Below, piece by piece: positions 28,201 through 38,647 of a stretch of 64,000 nucleotides of DNA (position 1 is its first letter; each line of letters begins with the position of its first letter). The notes under the pieces were generated by a model. That model was not told the DNA's origin and made no database searches. It worked only from the letters and a program-made list of their open reading frames with translations. The stretch spans positions 124,001 through 188,000 of the forward strand of contig JAQGEQ010000091.1 in NCBI GenBank assembly GCA_034620365.1, given 5' to 3'. Source of the DNA: Pegea sp. RAD2-039. Taxonomy: Eukaryota; Chordata; Thaliacea; Salpida; Salpidae. The translations under genes and the position numbers were made by a program.

Positions 28201-30969
28201 TAAAAGTAAATAATCTTCTTATCTCATCTCTTCTCATTTCTTCATCTTCAGAAACTCAATTCAAAAGACACAAATTCAATTTATCAACAAAATCTCATTC
28301 AGAAAGATTACTTTGAGAAGAATCCTCCGAGAACATCAGAGATCCGATCTCCATCACTCTCCGCATCCTCCACATCGATCAACAGCCGCCTCAGTACTTT
28401 TGATACAAAGTCTGATGTGTCTTCAGTTTTCCACGAGTCACTAGGTGGCGCTGGACCATCCTCTAAACACGATGACGTCACGGATTCTTGTAATCGTCAC
28501 GAAGTAAAGACTCCACTTGGAGCGTATCGATTCATGGAAGGAGATTGTGAACCCGACTCCCAACCGCTCCTCCAACATGAGCTCGACTCCCCGATCGATC
28601 CAATCATCATTGATGATGAAAGTCACAACGGATACTCTTCGCTCTTTCGACCCCGAAAAAAGGGAACAAAAGAAGATGAGGAGAATTCAGGGGGCAACTA
28701 TTATGGAACATCGACGTTTGGAAAGTCTTCCTCATCCTTAGTTCGAGTCCCATCGACTCCAGTTGAGCGTCTAGATCAACAAAAGATTGCTGATGACTTG
28801 AGAAGAAGACATGATGAAGTGATCCAGCAGCAGAAGGGGAGATTGGAAGAAAAGTCTTTTACTGATGAAGATTTTGAAGAGCGTCAGCGAAAATTAGAGC
28901 AGCTGCATCATCGTCAACAACAAGAGCTTCAAAAGAGGCAAATGGAAGAGAAGAAGAGATTGATGTTGATCCATGTACAGAAAGATTTAGAAGAATCAAA
29001 ATCAACCAATCAGCAGACTTCAACGGATAGTCACTATCAAGAGTATATTGCAAATACAGAAATATTAGCTAAAAGTCAATTTGGAAACACTGAAAGTCGC
29101 CCAACTCCACCCAGGAGATCAAGTAGCTTGAATAGATGTAGTGGATCTGTTTGCAAGGACTCGAATCCAAGTGAATCATCAACTAGTCTCAGTAGTCTCT
29201 CGCCTATTTCATTGACTCCTCCATCTACTTCTGTTGATGGAGATTTTAATGGTTTGTGAAAATTGATGTGAAAAATAAATTTAATTTTCTATTCTACAGA
29301 TTGCTTCACGGTAAATAATCAACGAATCCAAGATCCATCCACAAATCATGAAAAAGTCCCAGAAAAAAGTGAAGAAAAGTCCGTAGAAGTTGACTCAAAA
29401 AATAAATCTAAAGTTGAAGAGAATGAGAAGAAAGCTATAAATAAAACAAACTCTTTTTTGAAAAGTGTAAATGAGAAGCAAGGTGATACATCATCCAGTA
29501 AACCTCATCCAATAATTAAACTAAAACCTGAGGTTCTTCCGAAACCCAAACACTTGCAACAAACATCTCCTGAAGTTAAACATGTCTTCAACAAAACTGC
29601 AATTGCAAGAGCTAACTTCTTCGGATTATCATCTCCAACATCTTCAAGCAACTCTTCATTTAGCTCTTCATCTTTCGAATCCAAATCTTCACCTACTTCA
29701 CCAACTCAGAGATTTAAAGAAAATGCAGTTCCGAAACCAATTGATGACGTATATAGTCACGTGATCAGTACTTTACAGAATGAAAAAGTTAAAGAAAAAT
29801 CTTCCCCAACAAATGATCATGTAACTTCTACTCCAATTATTAAAGAGCAGGAGAAAAACGGGAACCTAGATCAGATAGAAGAGTCTCCGGTCATTAAAAC
29901 TAAACCAATCCCTCAAAACTCTGTGAACAAGTCACCTGATTTGAGCAGCAGTTATTCTAAAAACTTAAAAGACTTTTCTGATGATCGTTCTGATATAAGT
30001 GATAACTCTTCATCAATCTTAAGCGGAATTAGTAGCTCTTCAGTTAGACTTAGACCAAAAGTGGTTCCTCTTAAAGATGAAGACTCACGCTCAACATCAA
30101 GGTGATAAAGATCAACAATATTTGCTTTAGATCAAACTTACTTTCTATTTTAGATTAAAACAAAGTCGTTACTCAACGTCTTCTATCAACGGATTCAGAT
30201 CTCCGATCAATAAGAGTCCGAACTCAACACTGGAGAAGAGGAGGTTCATTTTTACGTCTTCTTTTTATGTTTAATAACTCAAATTGACAGATACTCTGGG
30301 ACCAGTTTAGAAAGAAGAAGAAAAAACGGAATCACATCAACTAATGACTTTAAAGCTCTTCTGCTGCAGAATACAACCAGGTTGGTTTGTTGCAACTTCT
30401 GAAATGATTTTCAAGGAAGATTTTATTGAAAGTCGAAGTCCTTCAACGCATCACATGACTGCAACTGAAAAACTTCGTCTCACGAGTCCAACAGTCAATA
30501 AGACTCGGTCACCAAGTAACGAGGAGATGGTGGCGACTAATAGACGAGGTTACTTGCTGAAAATTAAATTAGAAAGTTGTTGATGAAAATCAAATGACTT
30601 TTTAGGAGGTGGAGATTATAACTCCCCTGCAAGATCTTATATTATGCCGGGGGTCTTAAGAACTGGAAGATATTCTTCTCGTCATGGCAACCAACATGAA
30701 GGGAGGTGGTCTTATGGTGGAGGACCTCTTCAATTGAACAAAAATCATCCTCCTCTATCTCATAGTGGGAGGTTGGAGACTTGATAAACTTTTAATGATT
30801 ATTTAACTTTCTGTTCCTTGATAGATATACTGCGATCAGGAGCCGTACTCCTACTAGAGTGATGAATTCAATCTCTGAAGATGTTGCAGAATATGAAAGA
30901 TGTCCGGATAATCCAATAATGGCGCGAAGCTACATTCAATTAACAGTTAGAAGTGAGACTGATGTATGA
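10245..30969 (+). CDS. NHS: Nance-Horan syndrome / Guk-holder family actin regulator
   Basis: Exons: 10245-10340, 10477-10583, 11111-11190, 20755-20891, 21577-21687, 22684-22804, 25250-25408, 26881-26955, 27237-27394, 27969-28055, 28107-28205, 28252-29251, 29300-30101, 30154-30243, 30291-30380, 30433-30548, 30606-30771, 30825-30969; total 3639 nt, exactly 1212 aa plus stop. The first three exons encode a WAVE-homology domain: MPFTKRIIEP (vertebrate NHS has the same opening pattern) and NVIKQLSSLTLQAKSIFDEI, then a coiled helix. In known family members this region contacts the Abi/HSPC300 part of WAVE complexes and controls lamellipodia, junctions and, in flies, synapses. Later matches to the family are HFRSSDLQ...LLHLHQTA, DRSSSGFW and TSTNDFKALLLQ with TATEKLRL near residues 1060-1085. 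Between them is a long Ser/Pro-rich disordered region with a charged coiled coil at about 585-659. Weakest boundaries: 20891, 25250 and 28055 (28031 also possible). Confidence 0.85.
17516..17530 (+). promoter_or_regulatory. CTCF-like motif, NHS intron
   Basis: CCGCTAGGCGGCGCT matches the vertebrate CTCF core CCASYAGRKGGCRSY at 13 of 15 positions. It is a GC-rich island within very AT-rich intron. Confidence 0.35.
20045..20138 (+). CDS. NHS: Alternative first exon of the NHS-like gene (candidate N-myristoylated isoform)
   Basis: ATG at 20045 opens 31 codons plus one base, ending in a GTAAAT donor at 20139. The phase (1) is the same as that of exon 3 at 11190, so it splices in frame to 20755 and would give a 1149-aa isoform without the WAVE-homology domain. 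The peptide starts MGNFSSKRTDRNLDF and continues with a basic RWKSKQKPRH patch. Gly2 with Ser at position 6 and nearby lysines is a classic N-myristoylation context, and the basic patch would help membrane binding. Vertebrate NHS-family genes are known to use alternative first exons. That this one is used is inference from the open frame, donor and matching phase. Confidence 0.6.
21911..21925 (-). promoter_or_regulatory. CTCF-like motif, perfect core match
   Basis: On the minus strand the 15-mer reads CCACTAGAGGGCAGT, which fits all 15 positions of the CTCF core CCASYAGRKGGCRSY, with a TGA just before it. It lies in a non-coding stretch between two NHS exons. Confidence 0.45.
23708..23722 (-). 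promoter_or_regulatory. CTCF-like motif, weaker match
   Basis: Minus-strand CCACTAGATGTCAGG agrees with the CTCF core at 13 of 15 positions. Intronic. Confidence 0.25.
28438..28452 (+). promoter_or_regulatory. CTCF-like motif inside an NHS coding exon
   Basis: TCACTAGGTGGCGCT agrees with the CTCF core at 14 of 15 positions. It overlaps codons for SLGGA, so coding constraint alone might explain it. Confidence 0.25.
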
Positions 30970-32899
30970 TACCAGTTTCATTGAAACATCAACGAAAACG
31001 CTGCTCAATATTAGCAAGGCTACAATCTCAGTGTATTGAATTTTTATTTTTTTTTTAGTATATTTTACATTGTGATCTTGAAGGGAATTAAATAAAATTC
31101 ATCATTGTGATTACTCAATGATGAAGATGATTTATACTTAGTTGAAATCATCACAAATCTTGTTGCTGTATTCAATCGTATTTTTTAATTATGATTACGA
31201 TTGCTCACAATTTTCCAAAATGAGCATTTTGTGGCTTTTTCTATTTTGTCATGATTTAGTATTAGGAAAATAAGCTTCAGTCAGTTAAAGTATGTCTGGC
31301 TGATTCTCAAATCAAATTTGAAAGTCTTACAAAATTGCAAGCCCTACAAAACTGCCCCAGTTGCATCTGCTTTTCAGCCGTCCATTTCTTAGCGACCTTT
31401 TACAACTTCTTATCATCACAAAATTAGTTTCGTAAATTTTTGAAATCATGACAAGAAGCTTCCCAGGAATTTGAAATGTAAAGAATGGATAGCAGTAAAT
31501 AATTCATCAGAAGACCTACTGTGTAATCTTCAAAGCTACATCTTTGATCGTTTTACGATTAATTTCGACGTCTTTAATAAACATTTCATCATTTCACTTT
31601 TATGGTTCAAATGTGATTAAAATTGAAAATCGTTAAAAACAAAAATTCTGGAATTGAAATAAAATTAATCAATAAAAAGTTTGTAATTAAATTGAAAGAT
31701 TTAAAAACCCTTCAAAAAATTCGATGGCTGTAATTACAGAAGAAAATCAGAAAAGAAACGTTTTAAACAGCAGTTAAGTTTATTTGTTTGTATGTTGATA
31801 CATACCACCAAACCAAAGATTTGCTTAATTGACAAGGATGCATAAGTTGAGTCATATCAGTTCAGCAACCTTCCAGTAAATGATGGATATTTATGCCTTA
31901 CACTGATACTACAAATTCATCTTTACACTTGCAGATACATGCCAAATGTAACCTAAATTATGTTCAATACTTCTTTCAGATGAAAGTTAAAATGTAAAGA
32001 TCTTTTTAAGCTTATTGCTTTCATCTTGTATTGTTTTTGCAAGCTTAGCCGAATGACCTAAACTTTGATTTGTCCTAAAAAGTAATCACCAAACACAAAG
32101 TCTGAAACACAAGTTTATTGTTGAACAGAATGCAGTAATGGCAAAAGTAAAATGATTAATTTGTAATCTATCGTCAGAAAAATCTGGTAGTAAGTAGGGT
32201 AGAGAAATTACAATGAATTACAGAAAGTTAGCATCTTATGTTAGTGAACAAATAAAAGCTACAGAAAATATCAAAAGAAAAGATAACTTTAAAGTTATCG
32301 CAAAATTCTTTCATTTTTTCTTCTATTTTTTTATGTATAGAATTCGCCACGTCGGATATAAATTCTCTATCTATTTTCCAATATTTGAAAACAAATTAAT
32401 CAGATCTTTAGTCGAACGTTGATCATGAATCTCCGATCTACATAGATTTGATCCTTCTTCTGCGTCCTGATAAGATTATTCATTTTACACAACTTGATAT
32501 TTTGTATTTCTTAGTTGTTTATATTTTGTATGAAGTATTTTACATAGTAAAGCATTTGCTGAAACAGCTACTTATACTTTACAATTGATATCTTTGATGA
32601 AAATCAAGCATAAGTCATCTATAAGACAAATCTAAGCTTGGGTGGTGCATAGGTTCTACAGATCAAGGTATATTGAGCCAGTTTAAAAGTTGGTAATTGT
32701 TCAATTTCATGTTATGATTCTCTTTTTAAAAACAATTCACGTTCTTTAGGTAGTTTGTTAATCTTGAGAAACAATTGTAAGATTTTCTGTAGTTTTTTTA
32801 CAATTAAGTTTCTGTTTGCCTGCGAGCACTTTCGACTTCACGATTTAAGTTGATTTTGTTGGGAATTCAGTTTACACTACTCCTGTCAAACTGTCGTAT
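30970..32899. other. Convergent spacer between the NHS-like gene and the minus-strand gene
   Basis: Contains the NHS 3'UTR. No other gene is supported; an open frame at 32213-32422 has no family resemblance or codon bias suggesting use. Confidence 0.5.
31091..31096 (+). terminator. Poly(A) signal AATAAA for the NHS-like gene
   Basis: First canonical hexamer, about 120 nt after the stop at 30967-30969. Confidence 0.5.
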
Positions 32900-34503
32900 T
32901 TAAGACTTTCTACGTTTAGTTTTCTGTAGTCACGTGGTCTTTAAGTTAAAAGCTGTATGATTTGTTATTTTAGCAGTGTAACAAATAAATAAAACTAATT
33001 ATATTTGCTTTCAAAAGCGATTATGACAGATAAAAATTTACTATTTTATGAATGAAATGCAGGTTTGTTGCAAAATAACATCTAATGTTTTGGAAAAACA
33101 TAAAATTTTATGGGAATGAAACGTAGATGACGGAATCTGTTACTTACTGCTTCCAGCTGAGCTTCTACTTGACCCTTTTGTTTAAAACTTTCATCATGAC
33201 CAGTATCTTCTTTTTCAGAAGTTTTAATGTTCTACATCAATTTTAATCACCAATAATTTAATTCAAAGAGACAAATCTTAATAATTGATAATTTTAATGT
33301 CCTTTTTTTATTAATTTTACAAAAGTTAGGCTTACTGGTGATTCAGTTGAGAAAAAAGAAATTAATCTTCGAACGCTTACATTAACTTCAGGAGATTTTA
33401 GAGATTGCTTCTTAGATTCATCTAGTTTCTAAAAGAGTGCTTTTCTTATAAGTAATCATGTCAACTTTAAGTCAATACCTTCAACTTCATTGACCTGGCT
33501 GCAAATGATGGCTTCAGAAGATTTGGATTAACAGAATCACTTCGAAGAAGTTTTGAAGATTCAACCTAAGAAGAATTATTTTCAGTTAGTGACCCACACT
33601 AAAAGTTACATTCAGAAGCAAATTTAAAACTAAAAATCTTTAAAAAGATCATTTCAGTGGAACATGTTTCAAAGGTCTTGAGAGGTTTAAAAGAGATCAC
33701 TTAAAAATGTACACTTTCAGAAAAAGTGGCTTTAGAAAGAAACTTTAATAAAAAGATACCCAGAGGTATACTATTCACAAAAAAAACAGATTAGTTGGTA
33801 ACAACAACAGGAGTAACAACTTTAAAACAAACGCAATAACCTTAGAGTCAGTTCCTAAATTATCTTCATAGTCGGAAATCCCTTCTGTCTCTGAATCAGT
33901 ATGTCCATCCATTGATATTTCACTTGAGTAGTCTTCTGCTTCGGGGAAAGGTTCATCATCATGGTTTAGTGAGGTAGACTTCTCAGCTACTGGACTAATG
34001 TATGACTGAAAAGATGCCATGATAACTATTCATATGATAAATCACTGATAATATGATTTTTATTAGCCTTAAAATTGGGTTTAATTGAAATATTTTGATT
34101 AAAAAAATGTTACATCTACTTCGACTGCTTAGAAGTTGAATCTTTTTGAAAAATAAGATGCTTACTGAGTCTGGCAAACCATCGCTGCATTTAGGCTGTA
34201 AGTTCATGGTTTCCACTTGACTGGTTGAGAAATTAGTTGCTAAAAACATTAGGTAGTTGAATATTTTTAAAGGGTTTTACCTCGTTCAAGTTAGTTCTAA
34301 AAAAACTTATGCCACTTGAAATAGTGAAATTGTAAATGCAAAATTCAAATACTTAAACAAACTACATTTGTAAACTTAAGATCTCTTGAGTAAGACTTGC
34401 TAAAAATTGAATCCTAAATTCAATCAACAGTAATTTAAGATCAAATTAAGCAACAAGTTGAAGATCAAATTACTTACTAGTTTCACTTATATGGTCTACT
34501 TTG
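32900..34503 (-). CDS. Unrecognised Ser/Asp/Glu-rich protein, 3' part of a split gene
   Basis: Read on the minus strand, six segments each have a clean AG acceptor, an open frame and a GT donor: 34478-34503, 34166-34239, 33841-34005, 33479-33565, 33381-33428 and 33148-33231. They join in frame (KVDHISET / TNFSTSQVETMNLQ / SYISPVAEKS..., an acidic EAEDYSSEISMDGHTDSETE stretch, then SSKLLRSDSVNPNLLKPSF, DESKKQSLKSPEVN, TSEKEDTGHDESFKQKG). A possible last exon 32900-32923 (KTKRRKS, stop) fits the phase. The 5' end was not found; it lies above 34503. The protein looks disordered with many casein-kinase-like sites. Four successive exons are multiples of three. I do not recognise the family and assign no function. 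Confidence 0.55.
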
Positions 34504-37500
34504 CTGATTTTGTTTAGAAAATAAAGTTAGGTCTTACACTTAATGGTATCTGAATTTTTAAAATAAGAATAAGTTAGTTACAGCTCATAAAATTGAAAGT
34601 TGCTTCACCGTCTTCAAAACTGCATCATACAGAGTTATAACTGAATATAATTAAAACAAAGACCATTTTTAACGACACTGATAAGTTCGGGTAATTTAAA
34701 AATATGATTAAAGATAAAGCTTAGTTGATCTTTTAATATATTAACTCAATAACGTTTCTCTCTGATCTTTATTATCAAAAAGATAACTCAAAATTAAGTT
34801 AATTTTAGGGATACTTATTTTCCACATTTATTTAAAATTCAGTTTGAAATACTTTACGAAAGACTATTTAATAACAAACATTTAAAGATTAGAAACATTT
34901 TTATAATCTTTGATATTTAAAAAAAGCTTTAAACTGTGTTACATACTATAAAGACCATTTATAAAATCATTTTAATTTTCATAAGTTTGTATTGAACGGC
35001 TTCTAACTAATTTCAGATTCTATTAATAAAAGCAAACAACTGATTTCTAGGTACTTACTTTAAATTTAGCACCCCGTAAATAATTTATTTTAAAATAACA
35101 AACTATTTCAAAACCGGCAATCTAAATGTGTTCAAATAGCTCAAATAGTATATATATTATATATTATAATAATCTAAATAAGTTAATAATAGTTTTCGCA
35201 AGCTAAAAGTATCACTGTAAGTTAATAAGTCTAATAACTGATATAAATTTAGTTGTTTATTCTTCAACATTAATCAAATATTTGGTCTATAAGAGTTTAA
35301 ACTATAAATAACTACACTAGAAATCTTTATTATCTAAGGTGAAAATGTATACCTTAAAAGATTTTTACAACTATTTTACATACTGCTTGTAAAAAATGGA
35401 CACACAAATAACTAAAATACACAAAACTTTCCAATGACACTATAAGAGATTAAAAAGGTCATTCAAAACGAAGTAATAACAACTATAAAAAATTAGGAGT
35501 CAATTTACTATTCAACTTCATCTAAAAAAAACAACTGAAAAATTAAAATTTATACAAATAATTTAGCAAGGTGATAACTCCTATTATAGCACATCAACAT
35601 TATTTTTCACGATATAATGCTTTAAATAAACTATCAATGAAGATATATTACCTATTATATAGGTATTAACTATTGCATAATGTTAAAAGAAACATTCCTT
35701 GTATTAAATGAAAAATACTATTGTGTCACCAAAAAATAATCATCAAAAATTTATTCACAAAAAACACTTCCTTCATTTGAAATTTTACTTTTAAATCAAT
35801 TTTCCCATCAAAAATGTTATACTATTATTATTAAAAACATTTTTCTGTGTATGGAGAAATTTTTCTTTAATGTTTTCTAATATGAAATCGACAAAGTAAT
35901 CCAGATATTGGTTTAAAGACTGCTAATGAGGAAGTTTATAAACTGTTGTTGTAGCAAACAACTTATTTATTTGTTAGCCACTGAAGGTTATTTTTTTTTG
36001 CAAGTTTTTTCCTTAGATATCTCGCTATGAACGTTTTTAAGTAAAAACTCTTCAAAATTTGACGCATTTGCTCAATCAAACTGTAGTTACAAGAGCAAAA
36101 ACTATTTAGTCTTACAATTTTTAGATTATAAATAGTTTATTGCGTTTAGGATTGCAACTTTTTTAGAGTTTTATTTAAGTGATTACGTTCTTAATCGCAG
36201 GCCATCCAAATATTGCTAAAAATATTTTAAATATAATAATGATATGCTAAACGCAATAAGTAGTTTCATAACACCAACTAAAGTAGAATCAACTATTTGT
36301 TTCTTAAATCATTAATTACACAGTTTGCAGTATTTCTGATATCAAAAAATAATATGCCGAATTTTTTAAACATTTATACGGGTTGAGTATTTCTTTTTGC
36401 CAAAATGTCGTATTCTTTGTTTCTTCACAATTGTCTTAATTACAAAATTTTTATTTTTAGTAAAATAAATGATTCATAAATAATAACAAATCTATCCATT
36501 TTTGTTTGTGCTTTCTTCACTTTTGCTAAACCATATTTTACCGAAAGCTATTCACTTTTTCAATGCATATATTTGGGTTAAATTTGGATTCGAACGATAT
36601 ACCAACTATAAAAGTTTTCTAAATATCGCTTTTATATATCTTAAGTTTAAGCTAAACCAATAAAATTTATTTTAAATGATTTATAAGAATATTTGTGTTT
36701 TATTCTTTATTTTTTGTTTTTTTATAATATTTTCTAAATTATTGAGATATTTAGTGTTTGTAAACATCTGATTTTGATTATAAAATTCCAAATTACTTAA
36801 AATATTTTTTGTGTTGCTATATTAAAAGTTTTGTTAAAAATAGATTTTGTGGTGTTAGTTTTTGTTGCATTAATCAACCAATAAATTGAGTTTTATAATA
36901 TAATCTAATACTTATTTTAAGATAAATGAAATATATTTATTATAATATAAAGTTTTTAAAGCATGTTTTATCTAAGTTGCCACTAAATCTTTAAATTATT
37001 TCTCCTAAGAATTTGTAATAGCATTTTATAATGAGAACCTTTACTTTTTGGTAGTTTTTATTGTATATATTTCAACAACAACCTTGAAAAAGGCAAATTA
37101 TACATAAAGTTATATTTTTCTGGGCATATTGATTGGTTTTTTAATTTTAATGATTGAAATGTTGTCAAAACTTTTACTATTTCTTTTAAACCTCAGATGT
37201 TTTACCCAACTTTTAATTAGGGTCTAATATATAATTTTTAGCAGCTAACAACTCTGCCCAAGCTTTTTTTTATTAATTAAAGTCAACAATTTTGACAATC
37301 AATATTTTATAAATGGTGTGAGTATTTATCTTGAAGTTTTGGTAATAAAAATACCTTTTAATAGTTATTATTAAGCTATTTATAAATCTATATAATGCTG
37401 GTTGAATAATTATTTCTCTTGTTGCCTTTTTTATAAATTTTGTAAAGTTGAATTTGTTTTTTATTATGTGACAGTTTTTGATTAAAAATATTATTTATTT

Positions 37501-37656
37501 GAAATTTTGAGTTATACTTCTAGGTTCTTATTTTAAATAAAATATTTATTTATTCAAATTTACTTTACTGTTGCTTAATTATTCATTGTTATAAATGCTT
37601 CTATAGAATCAACTTTTTAAAATTTATTTAGTTTCAACGAATGTTATTGACAAAAA
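34504..37656. other. Spacer between the minus-strand gene and CHMP6
   Basis: Mostly featureless AT-rich DNA. It should hold the 5' exons and promoter of the minus-strand gene. Candidate pieces, none provable: a minus-strand 32-nt segment at 34609-34640 (ITLYDAVLKT, phase does not fit exon 34478-34503) and a strong GTAAGT donor near 35047-35055. A TTTAG at 37627-37631 lies 25 nt before the CHMP6 start. Confidence 0.4.
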
Positions 37657-38271
37657 ATGGGAAACTTATTCTCAAAGAAAAAGGTAACTCGTATTACTGA
37701 ACAAGACAGGGCTATTTTAGAGTTAAAAAAACAAAGAGACCAAATGAAGATATATCAAAAGAAAATAGATAATGAGCAGGTCAAATTAAAAGAACTTGCA
37801 AAGAAATGTTTACAAAGTGGAAATAAGGAGAAAGCAAAGTTAATTTTGAAGAAAAAACGAAGGCAAGAGTCATTGCTTGAAAAAACTGAACAACAAATAT
37901 CTAATCTTGAAACTATGGCTAATGACATTGAATTTGCTCAATTGGAAGTGAATGTTGCTCAAGGGTTGAAAACAGGAAATGAATCATTAAAAAAGATGCA
38001 TCAATTAATGTCTATTGAAGATGTTGAGAAAATTATGGAAGATACACAAGAAGGCATTGAATATCAGCGTGAGTTAGACTCAATATTGGCTGGATCTCTT
38101 ACAGATCAAGATGAAAGTCTTATACTTAGTGAACTTGATGAGTTGTTACAAAGTGAAGAAGTTGGTGATATTAACTTTCCCACTGTACCAGATACAAAAC
38201 TTCCTGAAATTCAAGAAAAGTCTAAAACAGCTGAGATAAAAAATGAACCAGTAGCAATGTTAGCATCATAA
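37657..38271 (+). CDS. CHMP6: Charged multivesicular body protein 6 (ESCRT-III subunit Vps20)
   Basis: A single uninterrupted 204-aa frame, close to the 201 aa of human CHMP6. CHMP6/Vps20 links ESCRT-II to ESCRT-III and nucleates CHMP4 filaments on endosomal membranes. It starts MGNLFSKKK, the family's N-myristoylation signal, followed by ITEQDRAILELKKQRDQMK and a long basic helical hairpin (residues about 10-90), AKLILKKKRRQESLLEKTE, GNESLKKMHQLMSIEDVEKI and TQEGIEYQRELDSILAG. The C-terminus carries ELDELLQSEE and FPTVPDTKLPE, resembling the type-2 MIT-interacting motif used to bind VPS4. The coding region has no introns, unlike most genes around it. Upstream, a TTTAG 25 nt before the ATG may be a 3' splice site of a 5'UTR intron or of trans-splicing. 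Confidence 0.95.
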   Translation: MGNLFSKKKVTRITEQDRAILELKKQRDQMKIYQKKIDNEQVKLKELAKKCLQSGNKEKAKLILKKKRRQESLLEKTEQQISNLETMANDIEFAQLEVNVAQGLKTGNESLKKMHQLMSIEDVEKIMEDTQEGIEYQRELDSILAGSLTDQDESLILSELDELLQSEEVGDINFPTVPDTKLPEIQEKSKTAEIKNEPVAMLAS

Positions 38272-38493
38272 AATTTATATATTTGAAATAATTGTAATTA
38301 GTAATTGCTTATATACTTTTTCTTTTTGAATTTTTTTTTACTTGTTTTAGATTCTATTATGCTTTCTGTTATTAATTATATACTTTATGTTTAAGCGATT
38401 TCAACATTATAATAGACGTACTAGTATTAATATTCCTGATTTGATGTAAATAGTTATTTCTAGTTTATAAACTTATTTATTACTTTGATATTT

Positions 38494-38499
38494 AATAAA
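38494..38499 (+). terminator. Poly(A) signal AATAAA for CHMP6
   Basis: First canonical hexamer, about 220 nt after the CHMP6 stop and before the SENP gene. Confidence 0.45.
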
Positions 38500-38647
38500 G
38501 TATTTTCTCTAATACTATCTTTAAGGTTTTTAATTTCACAATTAGTATAAGAATTATTTTGTGGATATTGTTGTTAAAATTAGTGTTCAGGTATTTCTTC
38601 ATTTATTCAAAACTTTTGCTTCAACTTTTGCAGTGAATTATATAGAA

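Noticed and set aside
28441..29764. Several overlapping frames on both strands in the large NHS exons
   Set aside because: They are shadows of the main plus-strand frame, which is longer, in phase with flanking exons and carries the family motifs.
18680..32942. 12-mer CACGTGGTCTTT repeated at 18680-18691 and 32931-32942
   Set aside because: Only two copies, no extended similarity around them and no matched gene context.
34531..34640. Possible microexon (34538-34549 or 34540-34549) and a 32-nt exon (34609-34640) of the minus-strand gene
   Set aside because: Both have splice-like borders, but neither order nor phase joins in frame to the exon at 34478-34503.
36587..36605. TTCGAA within GGATTCGAAC as a possible tRNA T-loop
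   Set aside because: The flanks do not form a T-stem on either strand, and no acceptor stem or anticodon arm is visible nearby.
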